Notes under the pieces: model-generated | The model's database searches: none | What the model was told of the DNA's origin: nothing | What the model saw: only the letters and a program-made list of their open reading frames with translations | In this document: piece by piece, positions 1-8,359 of the stretch | Layout of the letters: each line of letters starts with the position of its first letter | Position numbering within the stretch: position 1 is the first letter of the stretch | Made by a program: the position numbers and the translations under genes | Assembly (NCBI GenBank): GCA_016711605.1 | Contig: JADJSS010000004.1 | Span: forward strand, 186,001 to 250,000 | From: Saprospirales bacterium | Lineage (GTDB): Bacteria > Bacteroidota > Bacteroidia > Chitinophagales > JADIYW01 | Reading direction: 5' to 3' | Length of the DNA: 64,000 bases

Positions 1-261
1 GTAGGAGTTCAAGCATGTAAACAACAAGCTACTGAAGCAACTGAAACTGCTACTGAAGCAACTGAAACTGCTGTTGACGCTGTAGTTGATGCAACTACTG
101 CTGCTGTTGATTCAACAACTGCTGCTGTTGCTACAACAGCTACTGATGCTGCTACTGCAGTTAAAGATGCTGCTACTGGTGCTGCAGACAAAGCTAAAGA
201 CGCTGCTGCTGCAGGTGTTGATAAAGCTGCTGCTGCTGCTAAAGACGCTATCAAAAAATAA
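1..261 (+). CDS. C-terminal part of an Ala/Thr/Val-rich small lipoprotein (5' end outside window)
   Basis: The frame is open from base 1 to a TAA at 259-261. The first residues read VGVQAC followed by KQQ, which looks like the end of a lipoprotein signal with Cys as the acylated residue, so only the start of the signal peptide should be missing. The mature part is about 80 residues, almost entirely Ala, Thr, Val, Asp, Glu and Lys, in short repeats such as TEATETA and AADKAKDAAAAG. It has no recognisable enzymatic domain. The alternation of Ala with charged residues suggests an amphipathic helical rod. The function is unknown. A strong hairpin terminator follows 20 bases later. Confidence 0.7.
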   Translation, partial: VGVQACKQQATEATETATEATETAVDAVVDATTAAVDSTTAAVATTATDAATAVKDAATGAADKAKDAAAAGVDKAAAAAKDAIKK

Positions 262-280
262 TTTCAACCGAAATTAAAAA

Positions 281-309
281 AAATGCCTCACCATTTGGTG
301 AGGCATTTT
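281..309. terminator. Bidirectional intrinsic terminator
   Basis: A perfect 10-bp stem (283-292 with 297-306) has an ATTT loop, with A-tract on the left and T-tract on the right. It lies between the + strand Ala-rich gene and the convergent DUF1232 gene and can serve both. Confidence 0.85.
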
Positions 310-330
310 AATTTCTACCAACTTATATAG

Positions 331-582
331 CTATTTATTTATAACTATAGTTGGTTTTGAATTTTCTGAAGTTGATTTTTCCTCTTTTTTGAAAATATTT
401 GGCATTTCAAATCCAAAATACTTAAAAGCTGCAATAAGAATAAAAACAGCACCAGCTTCATCTAAATTTCCAATTAATGGAATATTATCTGGAATCAATT
501 CAATAAATCCTGCTGTCGGATTGATTAAATAAAAAATAGCGAAGAAAGCTACTCCAATTACAGTCAAATCTTGTTTTTTCAT
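331..582 (-). CDS. DUF1232 (YkvA-like) small membrane protein
   Basis: This 83-residue protein has a hydrophobic N-terminal segment (residues about 8-27) followed by the DUF1232 signature IPDNIPLIGNLDEAG. A second hydrophobic stretch (residues 43-55) and a short charged Lys/Ser tail come after it. DUF1232 proteins are small, usually two-helix membrane proteins of unknown role, and the PD..P.iG.lDe motif is diagnostic. It stands alone: the tRNA upstream has its own terminator and the downstream gene is convergent. Confidence 0.75.
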   Translation of the reverse strand: MKKQDLTVIGVAFFAIFYLINPTAGFIELIPDNIPLIGNLDEAGAVFILIAAFKYFGFEMPNIFKKEEKSTSENSKPTIVINK

Positions 583-665
583 TTTATTATGTTGTTTATT
601 TTTAAGATAACATTACAAACGACATACCAAATGAAATAGTTCAATAAAATTTTTTTTTAACAAAA

Positions 666-694
666 AAAAAGACTTGGCTAAACCAAGTCTTTTT
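666..694 (-). terminator. Intrinsic terminator of the tRNA-Met gene
   Basis: The 7-bp GACTTGG/CCAAGTC stem (671-677 with 683-689) is extended by A5/T5. On the minus strand it is followed by a T-run, directly after the tRNA 3' end. Confidence 0.85.
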
Positions 695-695
695 G

Positions 696-769
696 TAGCG
701 AGGACGGGAATTGAACCCGTGACCTCAGGGTTATGAATCCTGCGCTCTAACCATCTGAGCTACCTCGCC
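696..769 (-). tRNA. tRNA-Met (CAT anticodon)
   Basis: The minus strand folds as a complete cloverleaf. The acceptor stem is GGCGAGG with CCTCGCT, the D-arm is AGCTCAGATGGTTAGAGC, the anticodon loop is TTCATAA (anticodon CAT), and the T-loop is GGTTCAATTCC. CCA is not encoded. The first pair is G1.U72 rather than the unpaired C1-A72 of initiator tRNA, so this is an elongator type. tRNA-Ile2, which also has a CAT anticodon and is modified by TilS, cannot be excluded by eye. Confidence 0.93.
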
Positions 770-791
770 ATGAAATCGTAATTTCGAGGTG

Positions 792-799
792 CAAATGTA
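792..799 (-). promoter_or_regulatory. Bacteroidota -7 promoter box for tRNA-Met
   Basis: The minus strand reads TACATTTG, an exact match to TAnnTTTG, 23 bases upstream of the tRNA 5' end. The expected transcription start is about 6-7 bases downstream of the box. Confidence 0.6.
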
Positions 800-878
800 C
801 AATTTTTAAATTAATTTGTAACTATATTTTCTTTAAATCTCTTTTTTTTGTAATCTTGTACTATAAAGTTTTTTATAA

Positions 879-1190
879 ATGAATATTCGTGCTTTTAATA
901 CTGATACTAAATTTAATGAAGATGTTGATGTTTTGGAAGAGATTGAAAATAAGGTAGAGTTTAGTCATCAATTGGTAGTTTACAACGATGATGTAAATAC
1001 ATTTGATTGGGTCATTGAATCATTAATGGTAATTTGTAATCACACACACGAACAAGCTACACAGTGTTCGATGTTCATTCATTTTAAAGGAAAATATGCT
1101 GTTAAACATGGCACAGAAATAGAGCTTATTCCAATGAAAGATGCTTTACACGACAGAGGAATTTCTGCTGTTATTGAATCTTGTAATTAA
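879..1190 (+). CDS. clpS: ClpS, ATP-dependent Clp protease adaptor
   Basis: This is a 103-residue protein. The ClpS core begins around residue 30: LVVYNDDVNTFDWVIESL, with the Asn-Asp-Asp N-degron pocket entrance, followed by the His-containing CNHTHEQATQCSMFIHFKGK segment and a C-terminal AVIE region. ClpS delivers substrates carrying N-terminal Leu, Phe, Tyr or Trp to the ClpAP protease. It sits five bases upstream of aat, which encodes the enzyme that creates such N-degrons, so the pair very likely forms an N-end-rule operon. Length is normal for the family (about 95-110 residues). Confidence 0.95.
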   Translation: MNIRAFNTDTKFNEDVDVLEEIENKVEFSHQLVVYNDDVNTFDWVIESLMVICNHTHEQATQCSMFIHFKGKYAVKHGTEIELIPMKDALHDRGISAVIESCN

Positions 1191-1195
1191 TTATT

Positions 1196-1876
1196 TTGCC
1201 AATTTATTTATTGAACGAAAAATTGCAATTTCCATCTGTTGAAGGTGCAGAAGATGGTATTGTTGCAGTTGGTGGCGATTTATCTTCAGAACGAATTTTA
1301 CTAGCATATCAAAAAGGAATTTTTCCATGGTATAATGAAGGTGAACCCATTATTTGGCATTCTCCTGATCCTAGATTTGTGTTATTATTAGATGATTTAC
1401 ATATTTCAAAACAGATGCAACGCGTCATCAATAAAAATGAATTTTCGTTTACGTTAGACACAGATTTTAGTAGTGTCATTCATGCATGTGCTCATGCAAA
1501 ACGTAACGAACAAGATGGAACTTGGATCACCAAAGATATGATTGCAGCATACTGTAAATTACATGATTTAGGTTATGCGCATTCTATAGAAGTATGGAAA
1601 AATGATAAAATTGTTGGTGGAATTTATGGCGTTAGTTTAGGTAAATCATTTTTTGGCGAATCGATGTTTCATACTGAATCAAATGCATCAAAATTTGCGT
1701 TTATTAAATTAGTTGAAATACTAAAATCAAAGCAATTTCATTTTTTAGATGCACAGGTTTTTACCGAACATGTGGCTACTTTAGGCGCAAAAGATATTGA
1801 CAGAAAAGATTTTATAAATAGATTGGAAAATAGTTTGCAGCACGAAAGTTGGATAGGAAAGTGGACGATAGTTTAA
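1196..1876 (+). CDS. aat: Leucyl/phenylalanyl-tRNA--protein transferase
   Basis: This enzyme transfers Leu or Phe from aminoacyl-tRNA to the N-terminal Arg or Lys of proteins, marking them for ClpS-ClpAP. The 226-residue protein has the family hallmarks: FPSVEGAEDGIVAVGGDLS near the N-terminus, then FPWY, IIWHSPDPR, and GGIYGVSLGKSFFGESMFH in the catalytic domain. The start is a TTG five bases after the clpS stop; no in-frame ATG precedes the conserved N-terminal region, and LNEKLQFP is typical of the family start. The gene is co-transcribed with clpS and read in the order recogniser-modifier. Confidence 0.93.
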   Translation: MPIYLLNEKLQFPSVEGAEDGIVAVGGDLSSERILLAYQKGIFPWYNEGEPIIWHSPDPRFVLLLDDLHISKQMQRVINKNEFSFTLDTDFSSVIHACAHAKRNEQDGTWITKDMIAAYCKLHDLGYAHSIEVWKNDKIVGGIYGVSLGKSFFGESMFHTESNASKFAFIKLVEILKSKQFHFLDAQVFTEHVATLGAKDIDRKDFINRLENSLQHESWIGKWTIV

Positions 1877-1962
1877 CTACTAAATATTACTAAATTTTTA
1901 TGTTGATAAAATTGATACAGATTTACAAGAGTTTGTTTAAATTTGTATAAAATTAACGTTTT

Positions 1963-2196
1963 ATGCCAAAAATGACCAAAGTATTCGGAGCAATTTTATG
2001 TGTTTTGGGTACAGTATATTTAATCGTTTCCACATTTTTATATTTAAATAGTTCAGCATATTTAGATTATAATACAGGAAAATTACAGACAATGTCGCAA
2101 GCAGGTGTGTTTTACTATGCTATGTTTGCCTTCATCATTTTCGCATTTGGTGTTTTATTAGCAAAAGATAAAGTTTTAAATAACGATCATCATTAA
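1963..2196 (+). CDS. Small two-helix membrane protein, unknown function
   Basis: This 77-residue protein has two predicted membrane helices (about residues 7-29 and 50-69). They are separated by a polar loop rich in Tyr and Asn (YLNSSAYLDYNTGKLQ), and the tail is short and charged, ending in DHH. I do not recognise a family. It is a single-gene unit with an intrinsic terminator shortly after the stop. The start ATG is well placed and nothing longer is possible without running into the aat intergenic region. Confidence 0.6.
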   Translation: MPKMTKVFGAILCVLGTVYLIVSTFLYLNSSAYLDYNTGKLQTMSQAGVFYYAMFAFIIFAFGVLLAKDKVLNNDHH

Positions 2197-2231
2197 GATG
2201 ATTGTTATGTTTTCATGGTTATAAGTTTTTG

Positions 2232-2257
2232 TCCTCGAAGTTATTCGAGGATTTTTT
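2232..2257 (+). terminator. Intrinsic terminator after the two-helix membrane protein
   Basis: An 8-bp stem TCCTCGAA/TTCGAGGA (2232-2239 with 2244-2251) with a 4-nt loop is followed directly by six T. Confidence 0.85.
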
Positions 2258-2285
2258 GTTTGAATATGATATGCTTGAAAAAAAT

Positions 2286-3499
2286 CTAAGAAATAACGCC
2301 AGAACCTATTAATTCATCGTCATTATACCAAGCTGCAAATTGTCCAGGCGCAATACCACGTTGCAGATTTTTAAACACTAAATACAAACCATTTTCTCGT
2401 TTATAGAAACAACAATCTTCTAATGGTTGTCGATAACGAATGCGTACTTTGTAGCATTTTTGTTCACCAATTTCTAATTGTAAATCTGGTCGTATCCAAT
2501 GTATTTCGTCGTTTTTAATAAATAGAGCTGGTTTATTTAATGCAAAATGTTGTTCGCCTTCGCCAACAAAAATTATATTTTCTTTAGTATCTGTTTGTAT
2601 CACTAATAATGCTTCTTTAAAACCACCAATTCTAATGCCTTTACGTTGACCAATCGTATAAAAATGAGCGCCATTATGTTCGCCAATTATTTTTCCATCA
2701 ATTGCAGAAAATTGGTTAGGTTTCGATAATTCAACTAAGTCATCATCGACACAATTATCAAAAAAATATTGATAAGAAATTACTTTATTTGGAATCAGCA
2801 CTACGTTTCCTTTTTTGGGTTTTAATTGCTGTTGTAAGAAATCTGGTAATTTTACTTTTCCAATAAAACATAAACCTTGCGAATCTTTTTTTTCTGCAGT
2901 TATTAAATCTTGCTCTTTTGCAATCTTTCGCACTTCTGACTTTTGTAAATCACCAATTGGAAATAATGCTTTTGCTAATTGTTCTTGATTTAATTGACAC
3001 AGAAAATAACTCTGATCTTTATTATTATCTTTTCCAGCCAATAAATGAAAAATTTTTTCTCACTTTCACCATCACTTTCACTCTTTCTACAGTAATGTCC
3101 AGTTGCCACACAATCAGCACCTAATTTCATAGCGTGATTCAAAAAAATATCGAATTTAATTTCTCGGTTGCATAGAACATCAGGATTTGGCGTCCTTCCT
3201 TTTTCATACTCAGTAAACATATAATCAACGATACGCGTTTTATATTCATCACTTAAATCTAATGTTTGAAAAGGAATGCCTAATTTTTGTGCCACTAACA
3301 ATGCATCATTACTATCATCTATCCATGGACATTCGCCTTCAATTGTAACGCTTCCATCGTGCCAGTTTTTCATAAATAAACCAATAACATCATAACCTTG
3401 CTGCAATAATAAATAAGCAGCAACGCTTGAATCTACACCACCAGATAGTCCAACTATAACTCGTTTTTCACTTTGTAAAATTAACCAAAAGCAGACCAA
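2286..3499 (-). CDS. mnmA: tRNA-specific 2-thiouridylase MnmA (one frameshift in the sequence)
   Basis: MnmA thiolates U34 of tRNA-Lys, -Glu and -Gln using sulfur from a persulfide carrier. The N-terminal part shows the PP-loop SGGVDSSVAA, GLFMKNW, TPNPDVLCNREIKF with the catalytic Cys, and ATGHYCR. The C-terminal part shows DNNKDQSYFL, DSQGLCFIG with the second catalytic Cys, and YTIGQRKG. The two parts lie in different frames joined at an A5T6 tract (3048-3058): adding one base restores ...EKKFFHLLAGKDNNKDQS. With the repair the protein is about 404 residues. The proposed start is a TTG at 3497-3499, because no in-frame ATG lies before the PP-loop, so the first eight residues are uncertain. 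A consensus error is more likely than real loss of this near-essential gene. Confidence 0.88.
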
Positions 3500-3520
3500 A
3501 TAGATGTTATTTAAATAATA

Positions 3521-3546
3521 AAAAACCTGCGATTTTCATCGCAGGT
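3521..3546 (-). terminator. Intrinsic terminator of the T9SS metalloprotease gene
   Basis: A 9-bp stem ACCTGCGAT/ATCGCAGGT (3525-3533 with 3538-3546) with a 4-nt loop is followed on the minus strand by a T-run. It lies 38 bases after the stop of the upstream gene. Confidence 0.8.
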
Positions 3547-3583
3547 CCAAACATAACATTCAATAATAACCCAAAAAAATGAT

Positions 3584-6052
3584 TTATTTAGCAATAATAA
3601 TTTTTCTAAATGTGTTGCCTTCGGGTAGCCCGAATTTCAGTAAGTAAGTTCCATTTGCCAATGTTGATAAGTCGATGTTTGATTGCTTGTCACGGATGTT
3701 TTCGTATACATCCTGAAAAACTATTTGTCCAGAAAGGTCAAATAATTCAACGTTCATTGTTTTGGGTTCTTTTAAAGAAATATTTATGTTAATGTTTGAT
3801 TTTGCAGGATTAGGATATACATTCAAATTTTCAAATTGTGATTCAATTTCATTTACATCAGTAGGTGCTGCAATTGAGAACGATGAGTTTTTTATGCAGT
3901 TGTTATTGTCTTTAATTACTACTGCGTAATTTCCAAAGTTTAAATTAGTTAAAGTTGAACTAGTAATAGTTGCATTATTTATAGTATATGTATAAGGAGT
4001 GGCACCACCAGTTACATTTAACGTAGCTGAATAATTATTTCCATTTATTAGAAGTGTGTTTACTGACACTGAAATTGGTTGAGGTTGGGTAACTGATTTT
4101 GTACCACTAACAGTACAATTAAATCCATCAGTAATAACAACATTGTAATTGCCTGCTGAAAGATTTGTTAAAACTGGATTTGTTTGATTATTGCTCCATC
4201 TACAAGTGTAATTACCATTTCCGCCAGTTGGATTTGCTTTTAATGATCCGTTACTTAATCCATTGCAAGTAACATTTTGAACTACATCAATAGTCATATT
4301 TATTGCAGGTGCTACTGTTATATAAGCAGTTCTTACTAATGAATCTTTAGAAGTTGCATTATAAGCAACTAGTTTTATTGTATAGTTACCACTTGAAGTA
4401 AATGTGTGACTAATATTTTGTGCTGAGTAATCTACTGTACCGTCGTTTGAAATATCCCATTTCCAAGCAGTTGGATTACCAATCGATAAATCTGTAAAAG
4501 AAACAGTTAATGGCGCACAACCTTTTATCTTATCAGCATTAAATTGAGCAGTAATTGGTGTTTCTGTTTGAACGATACAAGATGAAGTGCTTTTTTTATG
4601 TTTTGGATATACACATGTAGTTGTTATAATACTTCTATTTACAATATTGCTTACACTATTTACATCTGTTGCAGCGTTTAAAACTCTTTTAGAACCACCA
4701 TTTACCATAGTTGGATACATCAATTCTGCTTGATTGCCAACATGTCCTTGACCAAATGCGTGCCCTAATTCATGCAATACAACGCTTTCAAAATCAAATT
4801 GACCTGGATTAGGTAAAGCTATACCTAAATTAAATACTGCATCTGGACTAAAAATCATATCAATTGATTCTGGGAATATAGGTGTTGTATTACTGCATAC
4901 TGAATATGTGCTATATGCAACACCTAGTGAACCAGCAGGCAAAGGACAATTTGACGTTGCAAAACTTATTAGATTTACGTTATCCGTTTGATCTGCACAT
5001 GAATTAGAAACGCTTGTGCTGCTAACAGATGCGTTTACACCTGTTTTGCAAACCCATTGATTTAATGCTCTATTAAATGTTTCTTTTGCTTCCTCATTTG
5101 TATTAAAATTAGTATTTAAACTAAAAGTATAACCACCAGTTCCATTTTTATCAATTAAAACCAACTGGTTTTTTTTGTATTCAAATTGATTATACACAAC
5201 TTCCAATATGCTTGGTGACTCAATAACTACACCATTTTTATCTATTACTCTTACTATTCCATTTCCAGCACCACCATTTCCAAAGACAGAGGAACCTGGT
5301 ACTATTACTTTAATTTCAGTATTTGACCAAGAAAGAATATACGAACTATCAACAGAGAAAAATGCAGTAGACGAAGTACTGTTTGCATTTCTGAACTGTA
5401 CTGAAGATGTCGCAGCTTTTTCTTTAAATCCAAATCCAGTAATAGTTAGAATACTTTGTGTACCTGCAGTGATAGAAACCGGCGAAAAATAGGAGATAGA
5501 AGCATCACCATCAACGTCGTATGTTTCGGTATTTTCAATCTCACGCGATAATGAACTTGTGTTTTTTTGTATTAGATTAGTAACTGTAGAAATATTTTGG
5601 TAAGTGTCAAATGGATCAGCATATTTTCCGCTAATTACATCGCGTTGAATATAACCTTGCGCAGCCGCATAAATTTCATATTGTTTATTTTTAGAAAAAT
5701 AATTTTTTAATGAGAATGTACTCTTATTTAAGAAGAACACACCTTCTGAACCAATTTTTAATTCTGCATTCGGTTCTACTACCAATAATTTACCATCAAT
5801 TTCACCACCAGGTGTGATTACATCAATTTTTGTCGGTGCATTATTTTTTAATTGATTTGAAACTTCTATTGTATTAACAGTGAAAATAGAAGTTTTGTCT
5901 AAATTCCAAAATGATTGTTGATGTACAACCTTACCTTCAATAATAATTTCTGATTTGGACGTTCTGTCATCCAAAGATACTTTGGATAGTAGGCACGAAG
6001 CATCGCACCAATAGCAATATAGCATTGCTAAAATTAACAAATAGGGTTTCAT
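3584..6052 (-). CDS. Secreted matrixin-like zinc metalloprotease with TIG, PKD, SprB repeats and T9SS sorting domain
   Basis: The 822-residue multidomain protein starts with a signal peptide (MKPYLLILAMLYCYWCDASC). An IPT/TIG-like beta-sandwich occupies about residues 185-285. A metalloprotease domain is centred near residue 425, with the zinc motif HELGHAFGQGH (HExGHxxGxxH) and a downstream Met-turn-like ELMYP. A PKD domain (about 505-590; FTDLSIGNPTAWKWD) is followed by SprB/CUB-like repeats (about 590-735; SNGSLKANPTGGNGNYTCRWSN). The C-terminal type A sorting domain begins NVYPNPAKSN and ends FRKIIIAK. The protein is therefore predicted to be exported through Sec and the type IX system and attached to, or released from, the cell surface as a peptidase. 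It is monocistronic, with its own promoter and terminator; the promoter is embedded in a dyad at 6067-6108. Confidence 0.88.
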   Translation of the reverse strand: MKPYLLILAMLYCYWCDASCLLSKVSLDDRTSKSEIIIEGKVVHQQSFWNLDKTSIFTVNTIEVSNQLKNNAPTKIDVITPGGEIDGKLLVVEPNAELKIGSEGVFFLNKSTFSLKNYFSKNKQYEIYAAAQGYIQRDVISGKYADPFDTYQNISTVTNLIQKNTSSLSREIENTETYDVDGDASISYFSPVSITAGTQSILTITGFGFKEKAATSSVQFRNANSTSSTAFFSVDSSYILSWSNTEIKVIVPGSSVFGNGGAGNGIVRVIDKNGVVIESPSILEVVYNQFEYKKNQLVLIDKNGTGGYTFSLNTNFNTNEEAKETFNRALNQWVCKTGVNASVSSTSVSNSCADQTDNVNLISFATSNCPLPAGSLGVAYSTYSVCSNTTPIFPESIDMIFSPDAVFNLGIALPNPGQFDFESVVLHELGHAFGQGHVGNQAELMYPTMVNGGSKRVLNAATDVNSVSNIVNRSIITTTCVYPKHKKSTSSCIVQTETPITAQFNADKIKGCAPLTVSFTDLSIGNPTAWKWDISNDGTVDYSAQNISHTFTSSGNYTIKLVAYNATSKDSLVRTAYITVAPAINMTIDVVQNVTCNGLSNGSLKANPTGGNGNYTCRWSNNQTNPVLTNLSAGNYNVVITDGFNCTVSGTKSVTQPQPISVSVNTLLINGNNYSATLNVTGGATPYTYTINNATITSSTLTNLNFGNYAVVIKDNNNCIKNSSFSIAAPTDVNEIESQFENLNVYPNPAKSNININISLKEPKTMNVELFDLSGQIVFQDVYENIRDKQSNIDLSTLANGTYLLKFGLPEGNTFRKIIIAK

Positions 6053-6066
6053 GTTATGTTTTTATG

Positions 6067-6108
6067 TTTCGAAATAGGGTATTGCAAACTTATATCCTAT
6101 TTTCGAAA
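6067..6108 (-). promoter_or_regulatory. -7 promoter box inside an imperfect 12-bp dyad, upstream of the T9SS metalloprotease
   Basis: On the minus strand TAAGTTTG (6085-6092) exactly matches TAnnTTTG, about 33 bases before the ATG at 6052. It is framed by TTTCGAAATAGG (6067-6078) and CCTATTTTCGAAA (6096-6108), inverted copies differing by one inserted base, with a 17-nt spacer. The arrangement resembles an operator covering the promoter. No regulator is identified. Confidence 0.45.
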
Positions 6109-6179
6109 TTGTCAACACCAAAAAAACATATAATTAAAATAAAATGTATAAACAGCATTAAAAACTATATTTTTACAAC

Positions 6180-6761
6180 ATGTTAGGTTTAAAATTAGCA
6201 ACTGATCCGCGTTGGGTAGATTTAGCTTCTATATCGATTGAAGATATTCTTACAGACCACGCATTTTGTGAACAAAAAGCAACAACTAACTGTATCAGTC
6301 TGATACAGTTATATCCTGAAAAGGAGTATTTAGTAGAAAAATTAATTCCAATTGTAAATGAAGAATGGTCGCACTTTAAAATGGTGGTTGACGAACTAAA
6401 AAAGAGGAATTTAAAACTTGGTGCACAGCGTCAAGATAAATATGTAGTTGCACTCAATATTTTTTTTAAAAAAGGTGGAAGTCCAGACGACAGATTCTTA
6501 GATAGGTTGTTATTAGCTGCTTTAATTGAAGCCAGAAGTTGTGAGCGATTCAGATTATTATCATTAGATATTAGCGATGATGCTTTGAAGCATTTTTATC
6601 ATAAACTAATGATATCAGAAGCTACGCATTATCGTTTGTTCATTGATATTGCGGAACAATATTTTGATAAAGAAAAAGTAAAAAATCGTTGGAATGAATG
6701 GTTGGATTATGAAACAACAGTATTGAGTGAATTAGAATTACGCGGTGACAGAGTTCATTAA
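6180..6761 (+). CDS. miaE: tRNA-(ms2io6A)-hydroxylase MiaE-like di-iron protein
   Basis: MiaE is a ferritin-like diiron monooxygenase that hydroxylates the isopentenyl group of ms2i6A37 in tRNA. The 193-residue protein carries the expected ligand pattern: DHAFCEQKA, NEEWSHFKMV (ExxH), LIEARSCERF, and the second helix pair SEATHYRLFIDIAEQYF (ExxH). Length is typical of the short bacterial MiaE. It is divergently oriented from the T9SS protease gene and appears monocistronic. ORF context and start (ATG, first codon of a clear N-terminal MLGLKLATDPRW) are unambiguous. Confidence 0.85.
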   Translation: MLGLKLATDPRWVDLASISIEDILTDHAFCEQKATTNCISLIQLYPEKEYLVEKLIPIVNEEWSHFKMVVDELKKRNLKLGAQRQDKYVVALNIFFKKGGSPDDRFLDRLLLAALIEARSCERFRLLSLDISDDALKHFYHKLMISEATHYRLFIDIAEQYFDKEKVKNRWNEWLDYETTVLSELELRGDRVH

Positions 6762-6786
6762 TTAAGTTTGTTTTATTTTTTATAAG

Positions 6787-6822
6787 TTGCTATAACTATC
6801 TAAAAAATACCACTTATAGCAA
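6787..6822. repeat. 36-bp dyad element, left copy (downstream flank of the AAA ATPase gene)
   Basis: TTGCTATAA (6787-6795) and its exact inverse TTATAGCAA (6814-6822) are separated by 18 nt. A second copy with the same arms, the same 18-nt spacing and a similar spacer lies at 8270-8305. The left copy ends nine bases from the ATPase stop codon. Confidence 0.8.
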
Positions 6823-6830
6823 GTTTTAAA

Positions 6831-8252
6831 TTATTCGAAAAAGCAATCCATCGTAATATTATTTTGTATTAATCCTTGTGAATACTGGTTTTCTTTCACA
6901 CCATAAGTAGTAATCATTGCAAGGTTAATCGCTTTTTTTGTTTGTGTTTCAGTACTAAATAATCCAATTTTATTGCGTAATTTTTTTGCATAATCTTTAG
7001 TAATTATAAATTCAGTAGCAGAAAATTTCATTTCACATAAATTAATAACTTGATCGTTTCTGTCAATTACCAAATCAATTTGTGCGCCATCTGCTTTCTG
7101 ATGACTGCGCCAAGATGCTTCAGAAGTGATGATTCCACTAATACCTAATGCGCTTTTTATTTGGTTGATGTGTAGCAAACATACTTGCTCAAATGCATAA
7201 CCAGACCAGCTTTTATGCAATGAACTGTTTAATGTATTTATCCAAAAATTTGTTGATGTGTTTTTCTTTGCTTGAATAAAATTAAAATAAAACAAGGTAT
7301 AAAAATCAACTAATTGATATAAACTTTCCCTGTATTGTTTTCCAAATGGAGTGTATTTTCTAATGAAACCACTTTCTTCTAAATCACGCAAAATTTTTGT
7401 AGTTCCACCACCATTCTGAATTTTTGCTGCACGAATTATTTCATCTCTTGTTAAACCTTTTGATTTTTTGCTGAGTGTTTTTACTATTGCTTCGTAATTT
7501 TCTGCATGTTTAAATAAAGATGCATATAAATTTGTAAACTCATCTTTTAAAATACCTTGTTCAGAAAAACAAATTGCATCGATATTTTGTGCGGCACTTT
7601 TTCCTTTTTTTATAGCATCTAAATAATATGGAATGCCACCCATTACGCTATACAGTTCTATAATTTGGTATCGATTAAAACTTATTTTTTTATACTTAAA
7701 ATAGGCGTCACATTCTTTTAGTGTAAACGGATATATTTTCATTCGATGCGTAATTCTATTGTGCAAACCACCTTTGTTGTTAATGAGTTTATGTATCATC
7801 CAAGAAGCAGCTGAACCGCATACAATTAATAAAATATCTTTTCTTGCAACAGCGAAACTATTCCAAAAATGTTCCAAAGCACTAATAAAATATGACTTTG
7901 GCGTATCTAACCAAGGTAGTTCATCTAAAAATATAACTTGTTTTTTTTGCTTATTTTTTTCTATTCTTTTTATCAGTTGCTGAAATGCTTCAAACCATGA
8001 AGTAGGAATTGGCTCTTTGTATTTTGCAAAACTAGTACACATGCAAGTATGAAAATTTAATAGTTGTTGTGGTAAAGTTGCATTTGCTAAACCAGTAAGA
8101 TGAAATGTTATATGCTGTTTATAATATTCTCTAATTAAAAAAGTTTTCCCAACACGTCTTCTTCCGTACACAGTAACAAACTCTGATCTTTTTGATTGAA
8201 ACAATTCATTAAATTGTTGTTTTTCTTCAATTCTGCCAACTATTTCGTTCAT
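6831..8252 (-). CDS. AAA-type ATPase with C-terminal DUF234-like (nuclease-fold) domain
   Basis: This 473-residue protein starts EIVGRIEEKQQF. The Walker A is YGRRRVGKTFLI (residues about 29-40), the Walker B is VIFLDELPWLD (about 105-115), and a sensor-1-like IVCGSAASWM follows. A winged-helix region (SKGLTRDEIIRAAKIQNGGGTTKILRDLEESGFI) and a C-terminal domain with the PD-(D/E)xK-like pattern QIDLVIDRNDQVINLCEMKFS (about residues 400-420) complete it. This is the widespread solitary ATPase family (ATPase_2 plus DUF234) of unknown cellular role and patchy distribution. The gene stands alone and is bracketed by two 36-bp dyads in direct orientation, one 18 bases before the ATG and one at the stop. 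Confidence 0.85.
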   Translation of the reverse strand: MNEIVGRIEEKQQFNELFQSKRSEFVTVYGRRRVGKTFLIREYYKQHITFHLTGLANATLPQQLLNFHTCMCTSFAKYKEPIPTSWFEAFQQLIKRIEKNKQKKQVIFLDELPWLDTPKSYFISALEHFWNSFAVARKDILLIVCGSAASWMIHKLINNKGGLHNRITHRMKIYPFTLKECDAYFKYKKISFNRYQIIELYSVMGGIPYYLDAIKKGKSAAQNIDAICFSEQGILKDEFTNLYASLFKHAENYEAIVKTLSKKSKGLTRDEIIRAAKIQNGGGTTKILRDLEESGFIRKYTPFGKQYRESLYQLVDFYTLFYFNFIQAKKNTSTNFWINTLNSSLHKSWSGYAFEQVCLLHINQIKSALGISGIITSEASWRSHQKADGAQIDLVIDRNDQVINLCEMKFSATEFIITKDYAKKLRNKIGLFSTETQTKKAINLAMITTYGVKENQYSQGLIQNNITMDCFFE

Positions 8253-8269
8253 ATCTAAAAATTTAAAAG

Positions 8270-8305
8270 TTGCTATAAATATACAAAAAGATACACTTAT
8301 AGCAA
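8270..8305. repeat. 36-bp dyad element, right copy (upstream of the AAA ATPase start)
   Basis: TTGCTATAA (8270-8278) and TTATAGCAA (8297-8305) have an 18-nt spacer that matches the left copy (6787-6822) at most positions. It lies between the ATPase start (8252) and the hemF promoter, where it could be an operator. Confidence 0.8.
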
Positions 8306-8359
8306 GTTTTAGTTTTAATTATTTATTTTTATAGATTTTTAGTTCTTCTATTTTTGGCT

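Noticed and set aside
9..254. Long minus-strand ORF rich in Ala, Ser and Val opposite the first gene, and a + strand Leu-rich ORF at 86-277
   Set aside because: Both are shadows of the low-complexity GCT/ACT/GTT codons of the Ala-rich lipoprotein frame, which alone has a lipoprotein-like start and a terminator after its stop.
3610..5492. Plus-strand ORFs opposite the large T9SS protease gene
   Set aside because: They lie entirely within the strong minus-strand multidomain gene and have no domain content of their own.
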